NCBI GenBank assembly: GCA_000827325.1
Contig: KN832871.1
Span: forward strand, 930,001 to 994,000
DNA from: Oidiodendron maius Zn
Lineage: Eukaryota > Ascomycota > Leotiomycetes > Myxotrichaceae
Direction: 5' to 3'
DNA: 64,000 nt
Under the pieces are notes generated by a model. That model did no database searches, was not told the origin of the DNA, and saw only the letters and a list, made by a program, of their open reading frames with translations. Made by a program: the position numbers and the translations under genes. Below are positions 1 through 10,710 of this stretch, piece after piece; within the stretch, counting starts at the first letter, position 1; each line of letters begins with the position of its first letter.

Positions 1-2
1 CA

Positions 3-881
3 GGGAAGAAACACAAAATTAACAAGTATGAGTTCGATAATTGCACATTTCTGGCACCATTAGGTTCTGTTGAATTTGAGAAGGGGGAGGATCTTCTCTT
101 GCGGATATTTGAAAAAGCGGTGGATGAAGACAGGAAAATTACCTTGGTCCTCCTGTCTTCTCTAATGGACATCTCGAAGTTTACACAAAAGCGCCCCAAT
201 CTGGTTAAAAACGCAGTTGACAAAATCTCAATACAAGGAGGGATGTATTTCGAGAAAGGGATATTGAAGGCCGACAGCCAAGCAGCTAATAATCACTTTG
301 CTCCTGGCCACGCCGCGCTCTTTACTAGCTTCATCCAGAAGTATTCAATTCGAACTACGGTATACACGAAAGTCGCGGCTTTTGCTACTAAGATATATGC
401 CGAGTTTTTCACAGAGTTAGCTGCGACCGGACACCCGCTGGGTATCCATCTTCAGAATACCCAGTTAGCGCAAGATGTCGACTTTTATACGGACACGATG
501 GACGAGGAGACTCGATTCCGGCCCTTCATGACACAGGAGTGGTTTCTCAAAAACAAATCGACTTGGTTCACGGAAGGGCATTCCGAGGATCCGGATGTCG
601 AGCCGTACCCATCTCCTGACAATGTCGTTCCATACCTGACTGTTGTCGTCGCGTACGATGCACTGGCTGCACTAGGAGCAGCTGGGGATGATGTCCTGGA
701 GAGTCTTCACGTGCTGAAACCTGCACCGGATAACTCATTTTGTCGGATCGTAGGAGTGTCTCCGTCGTCCAATACGCCGGACGTCATAGAAGATCCAGGC
801 GTCTACGGAGAACAGATGGCAACTGCAATTAAAACTCTAGTGAAAGGGTCGCTATTAGCCTCGTGGCAGCAACTGACCTGA
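3..881 (+). CDS. Nucleoside-hydrolase-like protein, 3' part (partial at left edge)
   Basis: The reading frame is open from the left edge (codons in phase from base 3) to a TGA at 879-881, so the start and any upstream exons lie outside the window. The visible 292 residues resemble the C-terminal half of fungal inosine/uridine-preferring nucleoside hydrolase-like proteins. They show an ITLVLLSSLMDI strand-turn, a KISIQGGMYF segment, an AANNHFAP motif, a VYTKVAAFAT segment and a late VVAYDALAALGA helix. Family members hydrolyse the N-glycosidic bond of ribonucleosides. The N-terminal Asp-rich calcium site (DxDxxxDD) that would show catalytic competence is off the window, so activity is inferred from family resemblance only. 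No signal peptide can be judged. Confidence 0.72.
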   Translation, partial: GKKHKINKYEFDNCTFLAPLGSVEFEKGEDLLLRIFEKAVDEDRKITLVLLSSLMDISKFTQKRPNLVKNAVDKISIQGGMYFEKGILKADSQAANNHFAPGHAALFTSFIQKYSIRTTVYTKVAAFATKIYAEFFTELAATGHPLGIHLQNTQLAQDVDFYTDTMDEETRFRPFMTQEWFLKNKSTWFTEGHSEDPDVEPYPSPDNVVPYLTVVVAYDALAALGAAGDDVLESLHVLKPAPDNSFCRIVGVSPSSNTPDVIEDPGVYGEQMATAIKTLVKGSLLASWQQLT

Positions 882-2560
882 TGTATATTAGAAACGGAGC
901 TGGTTAAGGTGGTATCTGGCGTATTGTCTTCAATGGTGTTGGTGGCTTTCTGATATTGCCTCCTGTACTATATTATGGGACAAATGAGCTACCGCATGGC
1001 CGACAGAAGCAGGCCCGTCATTTCATGCCACGCTCATTTGCGAATTCGAACTTCCTGTCTCATGGCTATCAGAACCAGCGTATTCGAGAGGACCGCTCTC
1101 ACACATCACCTTATTACCACGCACAGACTACTTAACCTGCGTTATTTCTTTATTGTCTCTATCAAAACCGGCCGTCGAAAGCACTTTCTTCGACCTGGGA
1201 GAGAGATGCGAGGAGACGCAGGAACGAGATAGAAAGATGGATTAGGGACGCGGACTCGATTTTGGGCAGCGGAACCGTCTTGGTTTTTTCGCCGATAGGA
1301 GCGGCAGATTAAGCTACTATCGCCGTAGCCGAATAACTCAACATATAATGCAGGTGTGTGTATTGAAAGCGAATCGCAACGGGCCTCAAGGCACGATAGT
1401 GCAACATGGTTCCTGCAAGATGGTTCAGTGGGCCGGACCACATGCAGGCAAGGGTTGAACGACGAAGAAGGAGATAGGGTGACAGATAGTTTAGAGTTCA
1501 ATCAATGAGATCAATCACATTGTCAGGAAGATGGGCCTTCATTATAGATACAGCTGGTTAGAAAGCGGTCGGGTCCACTTCGATGATATTGTTAACTAAT
1601 GCCTCATGGAGGCAATAACCAGAGGTTCTCTTAACATATGTACGTCGATGAACTCAGGAATCTGCCTTGCTTAACGCCTGCCACTGAATTACCAACCCAT
1701 AACGTAGAGGAGCTGGCTGACCTGCCCATTGCTGTGATCTATATTCTCAGTAGTCAGACATTATGTACAGCCCGCGGATCATACAATTGAGTTAATAGCG
1801 TACTTCGGAAATGAATGCCTTGTATCCTATTTCACATTGTATTTTGACACCTAAGCTTTCTTGCATCTTGATTGGTTTGCTACTGCTTGTGCAAAGTTTC
1901 ATCACGTGGTACGAGTAGCCACTGGCAGTCGGTAGCTGAAGCCTTGTCGGATGTACCTGTCAATCACCACCCCTCACTAATCCCTAATTGTCATTCAGTA
2001 CCAACAATTCCTACCAACAATGACAATGACTCTGTCCAACTGCATAACCGCTAGCAGGCTTGCTCGCCTTCCGGTCGGTCGCGACCATCATAGGTAGGAA
2101 GCTACCGCAAGGCGTTCCGGCGCCAGAAGCAGGAAGGGCCAAGAAAATCCTGCGATCCTACCATCTGGTAATTTGGCCAACCCAGGCCTGTAGCCGACCG
2201 GAAGGATGGACACATATGCCTCCGTTGGCAGCTTCCCAGCACGAAATCACGTTAGTCAAGATGAGGATGGTGATTTGGGGTAAACAGGCTGTGGACCTGC
2301 CCAATCAAACCCTAATGCAGGGCCGGGATACGAAATCGAATCTCCATTTTCTAGAGCAGAGTGAGCCGGCCACCTGCCTGAACAGGCACAGGGGTGATTT
2401 TCAACCATTTCTCCATTGGAGCTTGGCGAGTGTCTTCTGGCTATAAGAAAGACATTGTCCTGCCCAGCATGGAGACAGTTACCTCTTCAGAGAATTCAAA
2501 CTGCTGTGGGGTGGAAGGAAGAAGATCCCACGCGATAATTGACTATCCTAGAGAGCCACG
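882..2560. other. Intergenic spacer, no supported gene
   Basis: About 1.7 kb between the nucleoside-hydrolase-like gene and the S41 protease gene. Only short open frames occur, none with protein-like composition or consistent splice signals. A 12-bp perfect inverted repeat (CCTTCCGGTCGG at 2067-2078, CCGACCGGAAGG at 2194-2205) lies in it. The final few hundred bases presumably hold the protease promoter. Confidence 0.6.
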
Positions 2561-4988
2561 ATGATATTAGAAAGCTCCGTAGCCCTTCTTGCCCTCGCGG
2601 CGCCAGCACTGGTGGATGCGAGCGGCAACAAACAACACCCTACCAGCACGTTCAGTGCGAGTAGCGGAGCGTGTGCAACAGTGAGTGCGTCCTGGGCTTC
2701 ACAGAAGGCAGTTTCACCCTCTGGTAAGTTATTTCTAGGTTATTAAGGGGGACAAGTAACTAACCGATGCCTACAGCTACCCCTACTGTGGCCGCCTCTC
2801 TGGCCCATGACTGTCTGAATTCCGTGCCTCTGGGTGCCTCTGAAGCATTAGAATTGGTTGAGTCAATTCGTCCCTATCTCGAATTCCAGAGTGGTTTGTC
2901 CTTTCCGAATGATGTGAAGTTGAATCTTGTTCTCATTTATCCTAGATATCGCAGACTTGAAGAATCCGCCGGCAACATATTTCTATCCCCCATTTGATAT
3001 CTTTGCAAAATATGATTCGATCAAGGGAAATATTCAGAAGAATCTATATGAGAACGAATACGCATTTCAGCAAGATCTCTACCAGTTATTTGCGCCTGCT
3101 CACGATGGGCATTACATTATGTATCCTGATCTTCTCACTAAGGCTTTCGACTGGGGCCGTCAGAAAGCACTAGTCTCTATCAGCAGCGATGGAGCAGAAA
3201 TTCCTGAGATCTACATATATGGTTAGTTTCCGCTTATCAGGAGTCAATTAAATAACTAACCAGTCATCAGAGGACGTGACTTCATCTCCCACAACTGCCT
3301 CAGTCGTTAAGCTCATCAACGGCATCGATGCATCGACCTACGTGGCTAACTGGGCATACACAGCCTCTTTCAACCAGGACGCTGACGCTGCTTATAACAC
3401 TATGTTTTATAAGAAAGCATTTGAGGCTGGAGGAATCGGAAATGGATATTTTAGTATCAATGGACGAGTGAGATTCATGTCAGTGATTATTCGCACGTCC
3501 ATCAAAGTTCTTCTTACTGATATCGATCCTAGCTACCCTGGCCCTTCTACAAATTTCACTTTTGCCAATGGGACTGTCTTAGAAATTGACAATATTGCCC
3601 ACGTGAAAGGCGATTTTACTGGCGTAACGGATGGGCCCTCCTTTTATAAGGTGTTCTGTAACTCCACCTCTGCCGATTCTTTAGCTGAGAGTAAGAAGGC
3701 CCTGGGCTCTTCTACGTCTCCAATCATTGCCCCTGGGTACCCTGCGCCTGTTATCACGACCAATGATTCTATCGTATCTGGATACTATCTAGACGGCGAA
3801 GGATACGACGACGTGGCTGTAATCAGTCTTCTAGCCTTCGAATCAGAATCTCCCGTGGAGTTCCAAATGGTGGCCCAAAACTTCTTCGCAGATGCCGTTG
3901 CTGCGGGCAAGAAAAAGCTTGTCATCGATCTGAGTGCCAATGGAGGCGGTTATATACTCCAAGGATTTGATCTTTTCAGACAACTCTTTCCTCATATTAT
4001 CCAGGAAGACTACACTCGATTCAGAGAGAGCAAGTACTTCCTGGATATTGCCGAGGTGCTTTCGGATGCCATTCCAGCCGACTATAACCCAGATACCGCA
4101 TCGGTTCAAATAATCGAAGATTATGAAGTTTTCTTTAATTATCGCTATGATTACAATTTTACAGAGCAACCCTTCGAGACATTTGAGGACAAATTTGCCC
4201 CGCGCAAATATAAAGGCGATTCATACACCCAGTTAATCCGGTGGAACTTCAATGACCCCCTTACGACTAGCAACTCTACCTATGGCTTTGGTACAGACGT
4301 TACTGGTTACGGAAGCCGTGTGAACTTCACACAGCCTTTCGCTGCCGAAGACATCATCATGTTGTACGATGGCTACTGCGCATCGACTTGCACAATCTTC
4401 AGCGAGCTTATGCGGATCCAAGCCGGTGTAAAGTCGATAGCAATGGGTGGCCGGCCAAACAGAAATCCCATTCAAGGTGTCGGTGGCATCAAAGGTGCTC
4501 AAATCCTCGGATTTGGTGACGTCCAGAACGAAGCTCAACAAGCTATTGCTCAGACTACTGACGCCAGAAAGATCGCAACTCTCAGCGAATTAACTGGTTT
4601 GCCGGTGGCTCGCAGTCTTAGCACAGGTCTTAATGTGAGAGACAATATCCTCCCGGACCATGTAGAAGATGGGCTCCCCGCCCAGTATGTTGTTGAGGAG
4701 GCAGACTGCCGGTTGTTTTACACGCTCGATATGGTGAACGATGTCCAAGCGTTGTGGAAAAGCGCCGCTGATGCAGCATGGAATGACGCAAAATGCGTTG
4801 CAGGCAAAGGGCTAGGAGAGGGAAATGAAGTTGCAAATACTTCTCGCAGGAGTAATATCAAGAGGAAGAGTACTTTCGAGGTCAATCGCGAAATGGCTGG
4901 CAGGAGGGAGATTTTCAGGAGGATGGAGAAGGCAAGGGGGGTTGATCCGCAGTTCAGGCTAAAATACGGTGGGAAGGCCATTGACTAA
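2561..4988 (+). CDS. Secreted S41 family (CPAF-like, tail-specific) serine protease
   Basis: Five exons: 2561-2723, 2777-2893, 2946-3221, 3271-3478 and 3533-4988, giving 739 residues. Introns are 49-54 bp with GT donors and AG acceptors, and each junction restores phase. The protein opens with a hydrophobic signal-like segment (about residues 1-21, ending ALVDAS), so secretion is likely. The central region carries the peptidase S41 fold: a KLVIDLSANGGG strand near two-thirds of the length and the nucleophile region DGYCASTCTIFSE, whose Ser is about residue 539. This arrangement matches fungal homologues of the chlamydial protease CPAF and IRBP/tail-specific proteases, which cleave protein substrates. 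Potential N-glycosylation sites are frequent (for example NFT, NGT, NST). The C-terminus is basic. The last intron (3479-3532, 54 bp) has no stop and is a multiple of three, so its retention would stay in frame. The substrate is unknown. Confidence 0.85.
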
Positions 4989-5597
4989 AATCTGGGTGGG
5001 AAATGTTTAATGTTTGATATAATAATGTTTATGAGTAAATTTATCTTAAAATATGACTAGTTAAATTATTTCCATGCAATCCTAAATCGTTTTGTGCTAT
5101 ATTCTCTAGTTGCGTTTGTGAAGTCTAACACAAGTACTATAATACTGGTAGCTTCACCAACGCGAAGTATATTCTAAGGCTGACTTCACCTATTGACCAA
5201 ACAATGACGACTGGTAAACTGAGTTAGATTGATTAGATGACAAACTAGGCATGGGCATTTGATTCACAGAAATTACGATTCGTCATCGTTAGCCTCATGA
5301 AAAGGAAGACTTAAGAAGAGACACAGAATACTGATCTCCTAGAGAAGCATTATCTTAATGCCCTATGCTATCACCAAACTAATCACAAGGGCAAGGGTAA
5401 GGGCAAGGTGCAAGTATTTTATTTAAAACCAGAACCATGGAATACCAGGACGCCATCCGAAAAGTTACACCAGAAAAGCAAGAGCCAACCATATCCTGAA
5501 AAGCCAACACAAGAATGTGACACGAGAGCAGGTTTGTATCATGGGATACAATGCCGGGAGTGCGCTGAGACTAAAAGGACTCAGGACAATAGGACCT
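4989..5597. other. Convergent spacer between protease and fibrillarin genes
   Basis: About 600 bp between two gene 3' ends, AT-rich just after 4988 and suited to holding both 3' UTRs and poly(A) signals. A short imperfect repeat of GGGCAAGG/GGTAAGG units occurs near 5387-5408. No gene is seen. Confidence 0.6.
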
Positions 5598-6782
5598 CTA
5601 CGACTGCGAGCGGACATAACGGCCAGCCACGATGCAGTGGTCTCTTTCGAATGGTTCTGTGAAGAGAGATTAGTAGACTATAGACTGACTTAGCGTAGGA
5701 TAACATACCAAGTGTCAACTGTTCTAAAGGCTTAATCCTCTCTTCTCTCATCTTCTGTACCTCTCTTGCAAAGACAGCTTCAGGAGCAGCAGTACTATCG
5801 ATACAGTTGGCCTTGATGGAAACCACGACTCCTCCGCCAACCTTCAAGAACAGGTGTGCATTCAAGCCGACAATACGAGCTTGGTCGGGTTGGGCAACGT
5901 CAGCGAAGATGACGTCGACCATCGAAACCAGCATTCTGTATCGAAGTGGGTGACGGGCATCCTCGATAATAGGAATGACATTTGTACGATGAGTTGCCAT
6001 GTTAATCAGATCTCTTCCAGAGCGGTGTGAGAACTCGACCGCAAACACAGTGCCGGTAGGTCCGACAATGTCAGCCACATGGGAAACAGAAGTACCAGAT
6101 GCAGCACCGAGATACAGGACTTTCGCGCCAGGTTTGATAAAGATTTCGTCCAAACCACCTAGCACACCTGCAGCCAACTTGCTGCGGAAAGGGTTCCAGA
6201 CTCGGTATTCGGTTTTGGTCATATTAGGCGTCCCATCTTCGTTCTTGCCGGCGGAGTTCTCAACACTGATGCGCTTTTCGCCGTAGACAGACTCTCCAGG
6301 TGCAAGATTCTTGGTAACCAACATGTCTTCCTTCCCTCGGGCGACAAAGATTCCAGCATGACGGTGGGGCTCCTAAGAAGGTTTAGACCCTCTCAGAGTA
6401 ACAAAGGGAGGATGGACAGCATACCACAATAGTCTTCGCACCACCCCTTGCTCCTCCTTTTCCTCCACGAGGAGCTCCGCGCCCTCCTCTGGCACCACCG
6501 CGACCTCCACGTCCGCCTCTGCTATCACCTCGACCTCCTTACCCACCGGTCAGCTACATGGCTCTCAAAACTTGTATTGCAGAATGCGATAAAACAGCTA
6601 CGACCCCAGAAATTGCAAGGATTTAATCTTGCAATAATTGGGCTCGGCCGGAAGTAAAACTGACCTCGTCCGCCACCTCTGGAGAAACCGCCGCGGCCAC
6701 CACGATCCCCACCACGTCCGCCTCCAAAACCGCCTCTTCCTCCGCGGTCACCGCCGCGACCACCTCTGGGTGTGAATGCCAT
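5598..6782 (-). CDS. Fibrillarin, rRNA 2'-O-methyltransferase
   Basis: Four exons read on the minus strand: 6782-6665, 6537-6425, 6372-5709 and 5656-5598, giving 317 residues. The catalytic subunit of box C/D snoRNPs transfers methyl groups from S-adenosylmethionine to ribose 2'-OH of pre-rRNA in the nucleolus. Residues 1 to about 75 form the glycine/arginine-rich domain (RGG repeats), split by the first intron. After [13 protein letters not shown] comes the methyltransferase fold, with the SAM-binding [14 protein letters not shown], the VFAVEFS strand and [12 protein letters not shown]. The last exon encodes only 19 residues ([14 protein letters not shown]...) and is placed by a GTATGT donor, a CTAAT branch site and a TTCACAG acceptor. 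It reconstitutes the LEPFERDH sequence typical of the family. Length agrees with Nop1/fibrillarin orthologues (about 310-330). Confidence 0.95.
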
Positions 6783-8377
6783 TTGTACAGGCGTTGGTAG
6801 GAAAACAATCGATTTGCGTTGCGAGATTTGTATAGCACTGCAGACAGAAACCTAGCTCGAATTTTGTTCTCGTGAAATTTTATTTTTTAGCGAGCAGTTC
6901 AGACCAGAAGCTCCAGGATCCCCGATATAGTCTAGCGAGGAGCTAGAATACGATTAAGTAATCATGCTCTGCTAAGTCACGTGGAAGGTATTGGGCATGG
7001 ACCTCTTTCATCTGCCGAAGCGCTCAGAGCACGACAACCACACATGAAACCTGTTCCACGATGAAGCTATTCGGAAACCTCCCACAATTTGTCACCTACA
7101 AAAATTTAGGCAGTGCTTTTCAAAACCGCCCTTGGGCGGATCTACTCTGGCTTGGCGTTGCCATTTCAGAATTCTCTTGTAAAGGTTGAAGAAGCATTGC
7201 ATACGGTAGAGCGTCGAGGGAAGCGTGTCTGTATCCCCGATTGTCCTCATATAACCCATTGGGAATATGCTATTGGATTTAACTTACTAATTTTTCGACA
7301 CTAACTGAAAGTATTCGTTCATCCTGAAGTCCTCCAGTTTGGTAGCCGACGGGGCATGGGCTATCCGCACAGGCTCGTCTTAGATCTCAGTCGCACCTCT
7401 TTATCATGTTTCATCCCAGAAAGCTATGTTGTAAGGCCCTGCCGAGTCAAGTTCAGGTGCACTTCAAAGGCTTCAGTTGAATTACTATGCAGGAGCAACG
7501 CGGTTCTGGGTTTGCCTTCTGGGACCAATTTCCTATGTCAAGTACATTGACGGTTCAGCAAATTAACCGATTCAAGGATGCCATAGTTAATTGCGTGCCT
7601 GGCTATATCTTTGCTATCCGTTAGACATATCGTTATCATTTTGAACTCTGCTCATCTGATATCGCCATGGATCGTGACTTGAAATCGCGGTGACAAATTA
7701 TCTGTCACAATGTTTGCGTTGCGAGTCTACATGATCTTCGCCTCTTGATACTACCTCAGTTTCGCATGGGTCTCGACGTTGCCGGGGACGAACCTGCCAA
7801 GCCCCACATATCGGAACGTTTGTGCGCCAAATCTCCTCATATAGTTGGTCCCGGGTAACTTTTAAGCTTATTCATCTTAAGGGGGTTTCCCCTTCTCGGT
7901 ATCTGGTGTCAAGGCATAGTCCAGACATCAGACATCTGAAGAGTCTACAACCCCTACTTAGTGTCCATGCTATCATCTGTTCTTGATTCTTCCGACGCGT
8001 CATCCATTGATTTAACTGGTCTACTTGGGTCACGGTTCAAAAGTGTATAATGCATAAGTTGACTCCTCCCTAAAACGGGTGGATCTTGGGACTATAATCC
8101 TTGGAATAAGGGCAGTTCGTTTGATCTAGAGCTCTTTCAGACCTCAGATGAGTACTTGCCGGGAGGCTCTACATCCGACTGGTTTTCCTCAAGGGGTACA
8201 TATTATACATTAAATTCTGGGTCCTCGCCATCTTCAGATTGTCTTCCAATTTCGATTCTTACCCATCTCAACTTCCATTCTTTCGAGCGCCCCAGTGGCC
8301 GCCACCCTCATTTTATAACACACTTTATCTATTGTTTCTTGGATACCCATCTTATATTTTACTATTAAACAGTGAGC
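6783..8377. other. Divergent spacer, promoters of fibrillarin (-) and a secreted protein (+)
   Basis: About 1.6 kb between two start codons facing away from each other. It carries only short unconvincing open frames. The right end (about 8200-8377) is pyrimidine-rich with CATTC/TTTC runs typical of fungal core promoters and transcription starts. Confidence 0.55.
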
Positions 8378-9297
8378 ATGCGTCTCAACACTCTACTCAT
8401 TACGGGGCTGGCTTCCCTCTCTGTGGCGAGTAAGTATATCCCATTATGGGCCTGCGATATTTTCCTGACCTGAACAGTCCCCCACGTTTATCGAAGATTT
8501 GAGAATGGGGTTGGAGCAAGAAACCTGGACATGATTGGCCGAGGGGTTTACTATGCACCCCGTGGCCTCCAGCGCCGCAAAGTCGACGAGATCACCATCA
8601 CCCAGATTCAAGACCAGATCTTATCCGGCTCGCAGCTCTCCTCAGAAATAGAATTGGTTCAAATCATACAAGAAAAAATAATCGTTATCGATCAAACGAA
8701 GAAAAATAAAGACAACATCCGCAAGAACCACTTCGCGAACGTTTATAATAGCGTGGTATGTTCATACTATGACGCGAAGTTTAATCCATGCTAATAAGAG
8801 ATGAATAGAATACCATCATTGTAGTGGTCACTCCCGTAATTGATAACCGCAATTCAAATAATAAAAATACCCGGTATATGACACACAAGGTTCAATCCAA
8901 TGTCAAGTCGAATGAACAAGTCATAGTCGTGATACAAGAATCTACGCCCGTTATCATCGACGTAAATAGTGGAAACAGTGGAAATAGTGGAAAGAGTGGA
9001 GCGAGCCCCGCGGGAGTTGCTCAGCCTCAGTCAACCGCCGCTGCACAAGTCAACCCCAATGTTATGACGGTGGATCCTAACTCTATGTCGGCCATCAGCA
9101 ACTGCAACGGAACCATGCTCTTACCAGCAGGCGTGCCACTGCCGAACTTTGGAGGCATGCAGGTGATCCAGGATCCGGCAATCATCATTGAGGAAAACCA
9201 GCAGGTGTTTGTGGACTTTGTGAACCAGCAGCAACATCAAGCTAGCATTGTCGACATCAATGTTGGCGGGGCTGGTGTTACAATTATTTCTTCCTAG
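8378..9297 (+). CDS. Secreted Val/Ile/Gln-rich protein of unknown function
   Basis: Three exons: 8378-8429, 8478-8755 and 8809-9297, giving 272 residues. Both introns have GTAAGT or GTATGT donors and CAG/TAG acceptors, and the second has a CTAAT branch site. The first exon encodes a signal peptide (MRLNTLLITGLASLSVA). A basic segment follows (GLQRRKVDEITITQ). The rest alternates polar Gln/Asn/Thr with Val/Ile, for example IIQEKIIVID, TIIVVVTPVIDNR and EQVIVVIQES, suggesting extended beta strands. There is a linker of four NSG-type repeats near residue 170, then a Gln-rich C-terminal stretch (FVNQQQHQASIV). Only one Cys is evident in the mature part. I recognise no named domain. I believe similar secreted fungal proteins exist but cannot name the family. 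It could be a cell-wall or surface protein. Confidence 0.75.
8964..9000 (+). repeat. Tandem 9-bp coding repeat (Asn-Ser-Gly units)
   Basis: Four consecutive AAYAGTGGA-like units (AATAGTGGA, AACAGTGGA, AATAGTGGA, AAGAGTGGA) encode NSG-NSG-NSG-KSG inside the secreted Val/Ile/Gln-rich protein. The array is prone to slippage and may vary in copy number between strains. It forms a flexible linker between the beta-strand-like region and the C-terminal part. Confidence 0.85.
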
Positions 9298-10104
9298 TTT
9301 ACTAGCCCGTCTTAGGTTGTCTGTCAGGTATGGGAGAACGTAATAGGCTTTGGACATGGGTGGCCCTTAGATTGGAATATGCCAGCGTCGTTGGAACACG
9401 GCGTGGTGTAGGGGAGATGGTATGGATGTCAGCGGTAGAACCGCGACTCGAAAGGGGCCGTCGATTCGGCTGTGGCTGTGGCGAGTGGAAGGGAGGTCGG
9501 TGTGGTTTTCCTTTGTCCCGCTTTGTCACGGTGCGCGTGTCAGGAATAACTAGGTATGCGCTTCTCAGATCAAGAACAAGTGGTGTAGGGAGTTGTGTTA
9601 GACGTATAGTAAACTAGGTACCAACCATCACCTCTGACCTTCCAAGCTCTTGGGAGCATATGATTCACGTGACCACCGAACGGACTGGCCGAACCCACCC
9701 CTGTAAATCTGGAGAAGGCGGCGTGTGAGGCGGAAGAGAACCGCAGTCGGCACCTGCGGCATTGGTGAAGAGCCATCTGCGAAACAGCAGGGTTAGTGTC
9801 AGACATCCTCCAATCCTGCATCCTTTGTCGCCACTGCGATCAAGTTTTGCGAGTTTGGGGACAACCGCCCCATCGTGCTGGCTTCAACTGTGATCATCCA
9901 TTGAGCCTGCACCGCTCTCTACACCACTACTGTACTATCCTGAAGTCGAGCACAGCACCGGAATACAGCGGGGCTGACAGACCGCTCTCTTCCCCAGCCA
10001 AGACAAAGCGGATGCCCGAGCAGTCGAGGACAGAGGTCCCAATGCAATAGATACCCCGCCGTCCATTCCCACCACCCAAACACAGCACACCGGACGCTCA
10101 CGAT
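9298..10104. other. Intergenic spacer, no supported gene
   Basis: About 800 bp between the secreted-protein gene and the small conserved gene at 10105, both on the plus strand. Open frames here are GC-driven and overlap on both strands. No domain or splice pattern supports a gene. The last 150 bp (CCACCACC/CACAGCACACC) looks like a 5' UTR. Confidence 0.55.
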
Positions 10105-10710
10105 ATGGCACTGAAAGACCGTTTGCGCCGCGCCCTGCACATCTCCGGCACCAATGGCCCCGAAACTACGACCGCGACCATGACCATGACCCGCGATTCC
10201 TCGCTGTCGGAGTCCAATTCATCGCAGGAGGGCCCAACGTCGCTTGCGCGCTCGGAATCCTCGCAGCTGTCCATGCCCGTCATAATGCTGACCAAGACCA
10301 CCTCGCGCCTGAGCAAGAAGTTGACTGGGCGTTCTGAGAAGGACGATGAGGAGAAGGAAAGGCGACGCAAGGAGAAAGAGTGGGAAGCGTTTGCCCCCAG
10401 GAAGTATCTCTTCCTGAAGTCGAGCAAAGAAAGGGAGGCTATGACCGGGTTTGAGTGGAAATGGAGGAACTCAAGTGAAGGGTAAGTGATCACATCTCCT
10501 CTCCTCAAATGCCGTCGATTAGGAACGTCTTGTATTGGATTCTTGCTGATGCTTGCCTTTTGCTACAGTGGTCGGGCGGGTTCTCTGTATAGTGGGATAA
10601 GCCCTGGAACCTCGAGGAGGGTGAGCCTGGAAGAAGAGCCACGAAAGAGCGGGTTGGGTCAGATGATTGAGGCTAGAGACGACACCTGCGAGGGTACCAC
10701 TACTGCATAA
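10105..10710 (+). CDS. Small conserved fungal protein, function unknown
   Basis: Two exons, 10105-10481 and 10569-10710, give 172 residues. The intron has a GTAAGT donor and a TGCTACAG acceptor and restores phase at a split Gly codon. The N-terminus MALKDRLRRALH is basic and amphipathic. A Ser/Thr-rich stretch follows (about 20-60), then a highly charged helix (EKDDEEKERRRKEKEWEAFAPRK, about 90-115), and a C-terminal part with SLYSGISPGTSRRVSLEEEP. No enzyme or binding domain is recognised. The KDRLRRAL start, the charged KEKEWE helix and the YSGISPG box are features I associate with small Ser-rich, presumably phosphorylated fungal proteins of unknown role. A kinase substrate or membrane-peripheral protein is possible. 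Confidence 0.7.
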
